Shown piece after piece: positions 1 through 7,625 of a stretch of DNA of 64,000 bases. The stretch's first letter is position 1, and every line of letters begins with the position of its first letter. Location of the stretch: the NCBI RefSeq assembly GCF_020882015.2, contig NZ_CP086555.2:248001-312000 (forward strand). Direction: 5' to 3'. The notes under the pieces were generated by a model. The model had not been told where the DNA came from, did no database searches, and was given only the letters and a program-made list of their open reading frames with translations. The translations under genes and the position numbers were made by a program. The stretch is from Candidatus Borrelia undatumii (GTDB lineage Bacteria; Spirochaetota; Spirochaetia; Borreliales; Borreliaceae).

Positions 1-803
1 TTACCATAGCCAGTTGACTGATGACTAGCTCTGATTATCTCTCCATCAGCGGCTGCAACAATAGCTGTCCCAATTCTCACACCCGCAAGGTCTATTCCCT
101 TGTGAATATACCATTGCCTTGTAAAAGGCTCGATGGCTGGCCCAAAATGCAAGGAAATAATACCATCCCCCTTAACAATAGGCCAAAGCGAGGGAATATC
201 ATTTAACAACTTGTTTTGTGAATGAAGTAATTTAACTATGCTCTTAAGAGGAGGAACAGAACCCTCTATTGTACTTTTGACATTTTTAAGATCACTCAAT
301 TCTTTAACTGCATTAGCCTCCAATACTTGTAAATCAAGAAAATCCGCAAGATCGCCATCTAATTTGCTACGGGTCAAATCAATACTACTCTCCTTTATTT
401 TCAAGGCAGTCCTGAGCTCATCTAACACTTTAGAAAAAGTATTAGCAACAGCATTAATCTCAACGACTGTATTTCTAAAATCTTCAATCTCAGTCTCCGC
501 AAGTTCATAATTTTTTTCAGTAGACCTAACAACAGCCGTAAGAGCAACGTAATTAACAGCTAGCAAAACAAATCCTACAAAAATGATAAGAAAAAATAGA
601 AAAAACAAAAAAAGAGTTAAGAAAGAAATTTTTATATTCTTAACATTCCCTTTAACATGAGGGACAATCATAAAGCTAATATTTTGGCTAAAAAAAGAAT
701 AAGTATCATTCAAAAATTTAAGAAAAGAGCTAAGGATTGAAAAAAAGATCCTACCCAATCCCTTAAAAAACAAGGCAACTTTATATCTCATTTTCTTTCT
801 CAT
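1..803 (-). CDS. M23-family membrane peptidase, 3' part outside window
   Basis: Reading leftward from ATG at 803 gives 267 open codons that run off the left edge. An in-frame ATG at 791 is an alternative start; an SD-like GAGGTAGGG precedes 803. Visible order: a basic N-terminus, a TM helix at about residues 60-85 (KISFLTLFLFFLFFLIIFVG), a Glu/Lys-rich coiled-coil-like stretch (about 95-190), then the start of a lysostaphin-type domain with HKGIDLA, which supplies the first zinc ligands (HxxxD). The HxH motif would lie beyond the window. Such proteins are periplasmic peptidoglycan endopeptidases or, when degenerate, EnvC-like activators. Corresponds to BB0246 by gene order. Identity of the family is firm; activity cannot be judged from this fragment. 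Confidence 0.88.
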   Translation of the reverse strand, partial: MRKKMRYKVALFFKGLGRIFFSILSSFLKFLNDTYSFFSQNISFMIVPHVKGNVKNIKISFLTLFLFFLFFLIIFVGFVLLAVNYVALTAVVRSTEKNYELAETEIEDFRNTVVEINAVANTFSKVLDELRTALKIKESSIDLTRSKLDGDLADFLDLQVLEANAVKELSDLKNVKSTIEGSVPPLKSIVKLLHSQNKLLNDIPSLWPIVKGDGIISLHFGPAIEPFTRQWYIHKGIDLAGVRIGTAIVAAADGEIIRASHQSTGYG

Positions 804-845
804 CAAAACCCTACCTCGCTACCCTTATAAAGCTTTTTTGATAAA

Positions 846-871
846 CCCAACCCCAACCTCAGACCCCAACC
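846..871 (-). other. G-rich tract in the leader of the M23 gene
   Basis: The minus strand reads GGTTGGGGTCTGAGGTTGGG and continues with GTTGGG. It holds two G4 runs, one G3 run and two G2 runs, all spaced by short T-rich loops. It lies between the predicted promoter (913-941) and the ATG at 803, so it would be in the 5' untranslated RNA. A two-quartet G-quadruplex is possible; a three-quartet one is not, because only three runs have three or more Gs. Confidence 0.5.
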
Positions 872-872
872 A

Positions 873-894
873 TTGAAAAATACTATTTTTTCAA
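873..894. repeat. 8-bp perfect inverted repeat
   Basis: TTGAAAAA (873-880) and TTTTTCAA (887-894) form a perfect 8-bp stem around a 6-base loop, just upstream of the G-rich tract and downstream of the predicted leftward promoter. It could be an RNA hairpin in the leader of the M23 gene or a protein-binding site. Neither strand carries a U-run suitable for a classical terminator. Confidence 0.4.
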
Positions 895-912
895 AATCCG
901 CTTTCCATGTAA

Positions 913-941
913 TCATTATCTCATAACAATTCACGAATCAA
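913..941 (-). promoter_or_regulatory. predicted sigma70 promoter for the leftward M23 gene
   Basis: On the minus strand TTGATT (936-941), a 17-base spacer and TAATGA (913-918) match the housekeeping consensus fairly well. The transcript would have a leader of about 100 bases containing the hairpin and the G-rich tract. Assigned by pattern only. Confidence 0.45.
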
Positions 942-1021
942 TAAATAAAACAACCAAAATGGCAGCGATAAAAGTGAATTACAAACACACAAACCAAAAT
1001 AAATGGTTTACTATTTATACA

Positions 1022-1621
1022 ATGAGAACATTATTCTTTGCAACTGCAAACATAAACAAGGTAAAAGAAGTTAAGAAAATTTTAAACATTCATAACATAA
1101 AAATTGAAGTTCCCAAAAATTTTGATATACAGGAAACAGGTACAACTTTTAAAGAAAATTCTTTAATCAAAGCGAAAGCTCTGTTTGAAGCCCTGGGCAA
1201 AAAATATCATGTATTTAGCGAAGATTCTGGTCTCTGCATTGAGGCCTTGGACCTAGAACCTGGCATTTATTCTAAAAGGTATGGAAAATATAAACTTGGG
1301 AAAAAACTCAATGCTCACGAAAAAAATCAACTCATTATCGACTTGATGAAGCATAAGACAGATAGAAAAGCATATTTTGTGTGTATGGTTAGTCATATTT
1401 CAACTGACGGACAAATAAGCACCTTTGAGGGTGTCTTTACTGGTAGCATTGCTTCTGACATTAATTGTTATCAAAAAAATGGATTTGGATATGATCCAAT
1501 ATTCCTAACTAATAACAATAAAAGACTCAGCGAGTTAAGTCTTGCAGAAAAAAATAAAATATCTCACAGAGGAATTGCATTTACGAAATTTAAGAATTTT
1601 ATAATAGAGCGTTTCGCTTAA
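1022..1621 (+). CDS. rdgB: RdgB/HAM1-family non-canonical purine NTP pyrophosphatase
   Basis: The 199-residue protein fits the ITPase/HAM1 family, which hydrolyses dITP, ITP and XTP to monophosphates and so cleans the nucleotide pool. Visible motifs are the N-terminal [13 protein letters not shown] (nucleotide-binding T/SxNxxK), [19 protein letters not shown] (metal and catalytic region), GFGYDPIF and SHRGIAF near the end. The frame is open from an ATG at 959, but the 21 extra residues are unlike the family, so the ATG at 1022 is chosen. Neither start has a recognisable Shine-Dalgarno sequence, so a leaderless or weakly initiated message is possible. It is followed by pepF after 124 bases. 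Corresponds to BB0247. Confidence 0.9.
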   Translation: MRTLFFATANINKVKEVKKILNIHNIKIEVPKNFDIQETGTTFKENSLIKAKALFEALGKKYHVFSEDSGLCIEALDLEPGIYSKRYGKYKLGKKLNAHEKNQLIIDLMKHKTDRKAYFVCMVSHISTDGQISTFEGVFTGSIASDINCYQKNGFGYDPIFLTNNNKRLSELSLAEKNKISHRGIAFTKFKNFIIERFA

Positions 1622-1649
1622 TACCAAAACTCAAGAATCTCTCATATGT

Positions 1650-1687
1650 AAATCTTTCGTTTCTTGTAAAATCGGAAGCAAAGATTT
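1650..1687. repeat. inverted repeat overlapping the predicted pepF promoter
   Basis: AAATCTTT (1650-1657) and AAAGATTT (1680-1687) are perfectly complementary, and the inner bases can extend the pairing after a small mismatch. The repeat spans the predicted -35 box and ends at the -10 box. It may be an operator; it lacks the T-run expected of an rdgB terminator. Confidence 0.4.
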
Positions 1688-1692
1688 AAAAT
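1664..1692 (+). promoter_or_regulatory. predicted promoter for pepF
   Basis: TTGTAA (1664-1669), 17 bases, TAAAAT (1687-1692). The start point would lie near 1699, giving a leader of about 47 bases before the GTG at 1746. Pattern-based only. Confidence 0.45.
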
Positions 1693-1745
1693 GGTTACTA
1701 TTCGTAGCTACGGTTGCTGTCGTGTTAAGTAAAGGGGAAAATTCA

Positions 1746-3515
1746 GTGATAGATAGAAGTAAGGTCGATGAGGGTGATAAATGGGATTTATCTTCCCTCT
1801 TTAAAAATGATGAAGAATACAGACAGGGGGTCAAAGAGATTAAATTAAAGCTTGAAAAGTTTCGCATGTATGAGAACCTAGAATTTGATTTAAGTACATT
1901 CAAGCAGGCTTTAAATGCTTATTACGAAATTGGAGAGGCACTAGAGAGAACAAATTATTACACCCATCTTCGGTTGGAAACAGATGTAAGTAGTAAAATT
2001 TCAAATGAGCTTCGCACAACGAATGTTAATCTAGAAACAGAAGTATCAAATGCCACTTCGTTTTTTATTCCAAAAATATTGAAATCAGACACAAAACAGA
2101 TAAAGGAGTGGATTGAAAATACAGAACTTAAAGATAAAAAAATAGCTGTTGAAAGAATCTTAAGAGAAAAAGAACATGTTCTGAGCGAAGATGAAGAGAA
2201 AATATTGGCCAACTATACATCCCTTTACTCGTCTTATAATGATATATTTTCTGCTTTAACCAATGCTGATATGGAATTTGGAGAGGTTGAGGGAAGTCCT
2301 TTAACTAATTCCACTTATAGCTTATTTCTTCACAATGAAAACCAGGAGATAAGGAGAGAGGCCTTTTTTAAATTTTATAAAGAATATCGAAAACATGAAA
2401 ACACGTTGTCTAATCTTTTAATTGCTGATATGAATAAAAGCAAGTTTTTGGCCAGAACGAGAAAATTTGAAGACACTATTTCAATGAAGCTCTTTGGCAA
2501 TAACATTGACAGAAAGGTTTACACAAATTTAATTGAAACAGTTAGTGAAAATTTGTCTGCCGTCCATGAATATTATGAGTTTAGAAAAAACATACTCAAT
2601 CAGGAATATCTTAATCACTATGATGTTTACGTCCCTTTAACGAAAGACGTCAAGTTTAAAAATTCTTTTCATGATGCTTGTGATAAAATCTTGCAATCTC
2701 TAGAAATACTAGGGGTTGAATATGCTGAAATGCTTAGAAAAGGATTTTTTGAAGATCGATGGGTTGATAAATATGAAAATAAGGGAAAAAGATCCGGAGC
2801 CTTTAGTGCAGGGTCCTACAATGGCAGGCCTTATATACTCATGAATTATAAGGACGAATCTATAAGAGAAATGTTTACTCTGGCACATGAGGCAGGTCAT
2901 TCTATGCATTCTTATTTCAGCATTAAAAATAATCCATTCCCTCATTATCAATACTCTATTTTTGAAGCAGAAATAGCGTCCACAGTGAATGAACAAATAC
3001 TTGCAGATTACTTGCTGCAAAATGAAAAAGACATTGAAAAAATAAAATACATAAAACTAACCCAAATTGATGATCTACTTGCAACATTCTTCAGACAAAC
3101 AATGTTTGCCGAATTTGAATATATTATTCATGATATGATTAACAAAGATGAACCTGTGGTAAAAGATACGTTAAAGACAACTTATGCAAAGTTACTGGAA
3201 AAATATTTTGGCTCAAGCCTTAAGTTTGATGAGAATAGTTCTCTAGAATGTCTCAGAATTCCTCATTTTTATTCACCCTTCTATGTGTATCAATATGCCA
3301 CGGGTATTACGGCTGCTCTTTTAATATATAAGAATATAAAAGAGAACAAGGAGGATGCAATTAAGGACTACATGGAATTTTTAAAAACAGGAGGCTCAAA
3401 ATATCCCTTAGATTCTTTAAAAATCACCGGAGTTGATTTAACGTTAAGATCAACAATAGAGAATACAATTAGTATATTCAAAGAACGTCTTGAGGACGTA
3501 AGACAATTATTTTAA
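1746..3515 (+). CDS. pepF: oligoendopeptidase F, M3 metallopeptidase
   Basis: 589 residues, the usual PepF length of about 590-600. The zinc-binding motif HEAGH is at residues 381-385 (FTLAHEAGHSMHSYF), followed by the downstream glutamate region FEAEIASTVNE that completes the site. The N-terminal half is the helical oligopeptidase F domain. PepF is a cytoplasmic enzyme that cleaves short peptides and helps recycle amino acids, useful for an auxotroph that imports peptides. A GTG at 1722 opens the frame, but the GTG at 1746 has a good AAAGGGGA Shine-Dalgarno seven bases upstream and is preferred. pcs follows 15 bases later, probably co-transcribed. Corresponds to BB0248. Confidence 0.93.
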   Translation: MIDRSKVDEGDKWDLSSLFKNDEEYRQGVKEIKLKLEKFRMYENLEFDLSTFKQALNAYYEIGEALERTNYYTHLRLETDVSSKISNELRTTNVNLETEVSNATSFFIPKILKSDTKQIKEWIENTELKDKKIAVERILREKEHVLSEDEEKILANYTSLYSSYNDIFSALTNADMEFGEVEGSPLTNSTYSLFLHNENQEIRREAFFKFYKEYRKHENTLSNLLIADMNKSKFLARTRKFEDTISMKLFGNNIDRKVYTNLIETVSENLSAVHEYYEFRKNILNQEYLNHYDVYVPLTKDVKFKNSFHDACDKILQSLEILGVEYAEMLRKGFFEDRWVDKYENKGKRSGAFSAGSYNGRPYILMNYKDESIREMFTLAHEAGHSMHSYFSIKNNPFPHYQYSIFEAEIASTVNEQILADYLLQNEKDIEKIKYIKLTQIDDLLATFFRQTMFAEFEYIIHDMINKDEPVVKDTLKTTYAKLLEKYFGSSLKFDENSSLECLRIPHFYSPFYVYQYATGITAALLIYKNIKENKEDAIKDYMEFLKTGGSKYPLDSLKITGVDLTLRSTIENTISIFKERLEDVRQLF

Positions 3516-3530
3516 CAAAGGGACAGGCTT

Positions 3531-4235
3531 TTGAAAAAATTAAACCTCCTCTTAGCTTGGACAATACATATTTTAACAGCATCTGGGTTAATAGTTGGCC
3601 TCTGCTCGATAATTGCCATAGTGAATGAAAATTATTCTCTTTTATTAAGGCTTACCGTTATTGGCCTTCTGATTGATGGAATTGACGGTACATTAGCAAG
3701 AAAGCTTAAGGTCAAAGAATTAATACCAACAATTGATGGCGCACTTCTTGACAATATTGTAGACTATATAAATTATGCATTCGTCCCCACAGTATTTCTT
3801 TATAACGGCGCTTTTTTAAAAAATGAACACAAAATAGTAGCTTGCATTGGTGTTTTGTTAGCATCGGCATATCAATTTTCAAGAACAGATGCAAAAACAA
3901 GCGATGATTTCTTTAGGGGATTTCCATCTTTATGGAATTTGTTAATAATTTTCAATCTCATTTTCGACATAGGGCAAACCGTAAATTTTACTATAATAGT
4001 AATGTGCACTACTTTAAGTTTCGCACCGATTAAATTTGTTTATCCGTCAAAAACCAAGGAATTTAGACTTCTAACAATTACCTTAACAGTATTAACTTCT
4101 TTTGCCTTCATATTGACAATATTCATGAAGCTACCAAAAGCTTATCTAGATACATCAAAAATGCTAATGATTTTTTACTTTCTGTACCTCACGTTAATTA
4201 GCTTGTATTTAACGTATAAAACAAGAGAAAAATAA
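3531..4235 (+). CDS. pcs: phosphatidylcholine synthase (CDP-alcohol phosphatidyltransferase)
   Basis: A 234-residue integral membrane protein with about eight hydrophobic segments. The CDP-alcohol phosphotransferase signature is visible: D52-G53, A56-R57, G70, D74 and D78. The 12-residue gap between AR and G is longer than the usual 8 and fits the Pcs type, which condenses choline directly with CDP-diacylglycerol in one step. Phosphatidylcholine is a major Borrelia phospholipid and choline comes from the host. Start is TTG with AAAGGGA upstream. Lies between pepF and dedA with short gaps, so probably one transcript. Corresponds to BB0249. Phosphatidylglycerophosphate synthase is a less likely alternative. 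Confidence 0.85.
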   Translation: MKKLNLLLAWTIHILTASGLIVGLCSIIAIVNENYSLLLRLTVIGLLIDGIDGTLARKLKVKELIPTIDGALLDNIVDYINYAFVPTVFLYNGAFLKNEHKIVACIGVLLASAYQFSRTDAKTSDDFFRGFPSLWNLLIIFNLIFDIGQTVNFTIIVMCTTLSFAPIKFVYPSKTKEFRLLTITLTVLTSFAFILTIFMKLPKAYLDTSKMLMIFYFLYLTLISLYLTYKTREK

Positions 4236-4244
4236 CGAGAGCTT

Positions 4245-4853
4245 ATGCATGTGATACTGGAATTTATAGATCTCAACATAGGTTACGCTCCCGTGGTGTT
4301 TTTTACACTACTTATTCTTGCAGGATTTAATATCCCAATCTCCGAAGATGCGATAGTAATAATGGGAGGCGTGCTCTCCAGCCGAAAAAATGAGTACACA
4401 ACCTTAATATTTTTAGGAATTTTCTGGGGAGCCTATATTGGAGATATAATTTCGTTCTATATAGGAAAATTTTTAGCTTATAAGTTATTCAAACATAAGC
4501 TAAAAGCTAACAAACTCATCAATACAATGAACTATTATTATGGGCGATATGGGAGTTTAACTCTCTTCTTTGGAAGATTCATTCCATTTGGGGTCAGAAA
4601 TGCAATATTTATATCAGCAGGAATGGGAAACATGAGACCTCGTCATTTTCTCCTAGCCGACTTCCTCGCAGCTATCACATCAATCACAGTTTATTTCACA
4701 TTAAGTTTTAAAGTAGGGGCGTCATTTAAGATGATATTTCCTAAAATAAAAACAATACTATTAATAACATTTGTTATTTTGACGATAATCATTTTGATCG
4801 GGGTTTTTATAAAAAGGAAAAAAATACAAAAAGTTGACAAAGATTTTGAATAA
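4245..4853 (+). CDS. dedA: DedA-family membrane protein
   Basis: 202 residues with several TM helices and the DedA/SNARE-associated core: NIPISEDAIVIMGG near the N-terminus and FFGRFIPFGVRNAIFISAGM in the middle (the conserved F/G-R-xxPxxR element). DedA proteins act in undecaprenyl-phosphate or phospholipid flipping and membrane homeostasis. Borrelia is reported to depend on its dedA gene, from memory (BB0250). It follows pcs by 9 bases, in a small lipid-linked cluster. Its 3' end contains the -35 box of the downstream tRNA promoter. The family call is strong; the transported substrate cannot be read from sequence. Confidence 0.88.
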   Translation: MHVILEFIDLNIGYAPVVFFTLLILAGFNIPISEDAIVIMGGVLSSRKNEYTTLIFLGIFWGAYIGDIISFYIGKFLAYKLFKHKLKANKLINTMNYYYGRYGSLTLFFGRFIPFGVRNAIFISAGMGNMRPRHFLLADFLAAITSITVYFTLSFKVGASFKMIFPKIKTILLITFVILTIIILIGVFIKRKKIQKVDKDFE

Positions 4854-4863
4854 AAAATATAAT
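4834..4863 (+). promoter_or_regulatory. consensus sigma70 promoter of tRNA-Leu
   Basis: Perfect TTGACA (4834-4839) and perfect TATAAT (4858-4863) with an 18-base spacer. The -35 box lies inside the last codons of dedA. The expected start point, about 4870, is a few bases before the tRNA. Confidence 0.8.
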
Positions 4864-4872
4864 TGCTTGTAC

Positions 4873-4956
4873 GCTGTGGTGGTGGAAGTGGTAGACACGC
4901 TAGCTTGAGGGGCTAGTGGGCGAAAGCTCGTGCTGGTTCAAGTCCAGTCCACAGCA
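4873..4956 (+). tRNA. tRNA-Leu (anticodon GAG)
   Basis: A class II tRNA of 84 bases. The acceptor stem pairs GCTGTGG with CCACAGC. The anticodon arm CTAGC-TTGAGGG-GCTAG presents GAG and reads CUC/CUU. A long variable arm (GGGCGAAAGCTC) is typical of leucine tRNAs, and the T arm carries TTCAAGT. The discriminator is A and CCA is not encoded. It lies 127 bases upstream of leuS, the gene for its own synthetase, on the same strand. Confidence 0.95.
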
Positions 4957-5083
4957 TGATCAGGGGTGATTTTGCCTTCATATTCAAGATGGTGGGAAGT
5001 TGGTTTATTTTTTAATGAAATAGCTATAGAATTTGAGGGTGGCTTGATAATTTTAGAACAAAGATTAGTTTACTGAGGAGCGG

Positions 5084-7615
5084 ATGTCTGGATACGACTT
5101 TAGAAAGATAGAGAAAAGATGGCAAGACTACTGGGATAGAAATAGGACGTATAGGGTTGATGAAGATCCCAATGTTCCCAAAGAAAAGAGGATTTACATT
5201 CTTGACATGTTCCCCTACCCCTCAGCCGATGGACTCCATGTCGGGCACCCTTTGGGCTACACCGCAACTGATATATTGGCAAGATATAAACTTCTGAACG
5301 GGTTTAACGTGCTTCATCCGATGGGGTTTGATAGCTTTGGACTACCTGCAGAAAATTATGCGATACAAACGGGCAATCACCCGAAAAAGATAACAGAAGA
5401 TAATATTGAAAAATTTAAAGAACAAATTAAGGCTTTAGGATTTGCATATGATTGGGACAGGGAAATCAGAACTCATAATGAGAGCTACTACAGATGGACA
5501 CAATGGATATTTCTAAAATTGTACAGAAAGGGGTTAGCTTATACAAAAGAAATGCCTGTTTGGTATTGCCCTGATCTTGGAACGGTATTGTCGAATGAAG
5601 AAGTAATACAGACACCTAGCGGTCCAAAATCTGAGCGGGGTCTCCACAGGGTAGAAAGGAAACCCTTAAGACAATGGGTACTTAAGATCACAGAATATGC
5701 AGAAAGATTGGCTGAGGATCTTAAGGAGGTGGACTGGCCCGAATCGGTTAAGGAGATGCAGAGGAACTGGATCGGCAAATCAATAGGGGCTGAGATCGAA
5801 TTTGAAGTAGCGGGAAGCAAAGAAAGGATTAAAGTATTTACAACAAGGCCAGATACAATATTTGGGGCGACGTATTTAGTACTGGCACCAGAAAATGACA
5901 TAGTAGATAAAATAGCAAAAGAGGAACTTAAACCCTTTATATCAGATTACAGAAATGAAGAATACCTTAAAAGCGATCTTGAAAGGACTTCCCTTGAGAA
6001 AGATAAAACAGGGTTATTCACGGGTGCATATGCTATTAATCCGATTACCCAGGAAGAAATCCCAATATGGATAGGCAGCTATGTACTTGGATCTTATGGC
6101 ACTGGTGCTGTCATGTGTGTTCCAGCTCATGATGAAAGAGATTTTAAATTTGCTAGAAAGTACAATCTAGAAATAAGACAGGTGGTAGTTTCACAGTTGG
6201 GAAATAACGAAATATTGGAAAAGCCATTTATTGAGGAGGGCGTCTCCTTTAACGCACCTGAAGAATTTAATAATCTGCAAACTAGCGAAGCAAAAGAGAA
6301 AGTAGTAGAATGGCTCATTAAAAATAATAAGGGAAGGAAAAAGGTTAACTACAAGATCAGAGATTGGATTTTCTCAAGACAGAGATATTGGGGTGAGCCT
6401 ATTCCTATTATTCTTGATGAAAGTCTAAATGCAACTCCATTGGAAGAATGTGAATTACCGCTAAGACTTCCAGAGGTGGAAAATTACAAACCATCCGGTA
6501 CAGGCGAATCTCCTTTAGTCAGAGTTCACGATTGGGTAAATGTAGAATATAACGGGAAAATATACAAAAGAGAGACAAATACAATGCCTCAATGGGCAGG
6601 TTCCTGTTGGTATTATATTCGATATCTTGACCCAAATAACGAAAAAGAATTTGCTAGTAAAGAGAAAATTAACTACTGGTTGCCAGTTGATCTTTATATC
6701 GGAGGCGCTGAGCATTCAGTGTTACACCTCCTATACGCAAGATTTTGGCACAAAGTGCTATACGACTTGGGGTACGTTAATACAAGAGAGCCTTTTAAAA
6801 AACTTGTAAACCAAGGAATGATAACATCATTTGCATATCAGGATGAAAACGGAATTCTAGTTCCCAATGATGAGGTTACAGAAAGAGGCAACAAATTTTT
6901 TACTAAAGGTGATAACAGAGAATTAAAGCAGATAGTTGCTAAGATGTCAAAATCGCTAAAAAATGTCGTAAATCCAGATGATATTATCAATGAATATGGA
7001 GCGGACTCAATGAGAATTTATGAAATGTTCATGGGCCCTTTAACCGATTCAAAACCTTGGAATACAAAAGGACTAATTGGGGTTTTTAGATTCTTGAATA
7101 AGATTTGGACTATCAAGAATAAAGAATTGACAACACAGACAGCGCCTAGGGAAGTAATATCCGAACTTCACAAAACAATAAAAAAAGTGACAGAAGATAT
7201 AGAAAGATTAAGTTTTAATACTGCAATATCATCATTAATGATATTTGTAAATGAACTTTTGAAATATGAGAAAAACTATAAAGAAATATTTAAGCCCTTT
7301 ATTATCATATTATCTCCCTTTGTACCTCACCTAGGGGAGGAGTTGTGGGAATTTATAAAAGGAAGACCTAGCATGTTTAAGAATGCGAAATGGCCAAAAT
7401 ATGATCCAAATCTCATTATTGATGACACGAAAGAGATTGCATTGCAAGTCAATGGAAAAATAAGAGACAAAATTGTAATCAATACAGGTACAAGTGAGGA
7501 TGATATTAGGGAAATTGCATTAAAAAATAGCAAAATCATGAAAAATATAGAAAACAGACAAATACTGAAGATAATCACGGTTAAAGATAAGCTTATAAAC
7601 ATAGTAACAAGATAA
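5084..7615 (+). CDS. leuS: leucyl-tRNA synthetase
   Basis: 843 residues, class I synthetase of the bacterial LeuS type. The HIGH motif appears as H52-V-G-H55 (PSADGLHVGHPLGYT). The CP1 editing domain has the TTRPDTIFGATYLVLAPE signature. The KMSKS loop is at residues 620-624 (AKMSKSLKNVVNPDDII). A C-terminal anticodon-binding domain and the small LeuS tail (LQVNGKIRDKI) are present. It charges tRNA-Leu and hydrolyses misactivated norvaline or isoleucine. Start ATG with GAGGAG 6 bases upstream. No good promoter is visible in the 127 bases after the tRNA, so read-through from the tRNA promoter is plausible. Corresponds to BB0251. Confidence 0.97.
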   Translation: MSGYDFRKIEKRWQDYWDRNRTYRVDEDPNVPKEKRIYILDMFPYPSADGLHVGHPLGYTATDILARYKLLNGFNVLHPMGFDSFGLPAENYAIQTGNHPKKITEDNIEKFKEQIKALGFAYDWDREIRTHNESYYRWTQWIFLKLYRKGLAYTKEMPVWYCPDLGTVLSNEEVIQTPSGPKSERGLHRVERKPLRQWVLKITEYAERLAEDLKEVDWPESVKEMQRNWIGKSIGAEIEFEVAGSKERIKVFTTRPDTIFGATYLVLAPENDIVDKIAKEELKPFISDYRNEEYLKSDLERTSLEKDKTGLFTGAYAINPITQEEIPIWIGSYVLGSYGTGAVMCVPAHDERDFKFARKYNLEIRQVVVSQLGNNEILEKPFIEEGVSFNAPEEFNNLQTSEAKEKVVEWLIKNNKGRKKVNYKIRDWIFSRQRYWGEPIPIILDESLNATPLEECELPLRLPEVENYKPSGTGESPLVRVHDWVNVEYNGKIYKRETNTMPQWAGSCWYYIRYLDPNNEKEFASKEKINYWLPVDLYIGGAEHSVLHLLYARFWHKVLYDLGYVNTREPFKKLVNQGMITSFAYQDENGILVPNDEVTERGNKFFTKGDNRELKQIVAKMSKSLKNVVNPDDIINEYGADSMRIYEMFMGPLTDSKPWNTKGLIGVFRFLNKIWTIKNKELTTQTAPREVISELHKTIKKVTEDIERLSFNTAISSLMIFVNELLKYEKNYKEIFKPFIIILSPFVPHLGEELWEFIKGRPSMFKNAKWPKYDPNLIIDDTKEIALQVNGKIRDKIVINTGTSEDDIREIALKNSKIMKNIENRQILKIITVKDKLINIVTR

Positions 7616-7625
7616 AGAGGCGGAA

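Noticed and set aside
1703-1712. CGTAGCTACG palindrome before pepF
   Set aside because: Ten bases, no repeat elsewhere in the region that I noticed; too short to assign a role.
4959-4973. ATCA-GGGG-TGAT-TTT as a tRNA-Leu terminator
   Set aside because: Only a 4-bp AT-rich stem and three or four Ts; too weak to call.
5044-5072. TTGATA box as a leuS promoter
   Set aside because: The matching -10 (AGTTTA or TAGTTT) is poor and would start transcription inside the SD.
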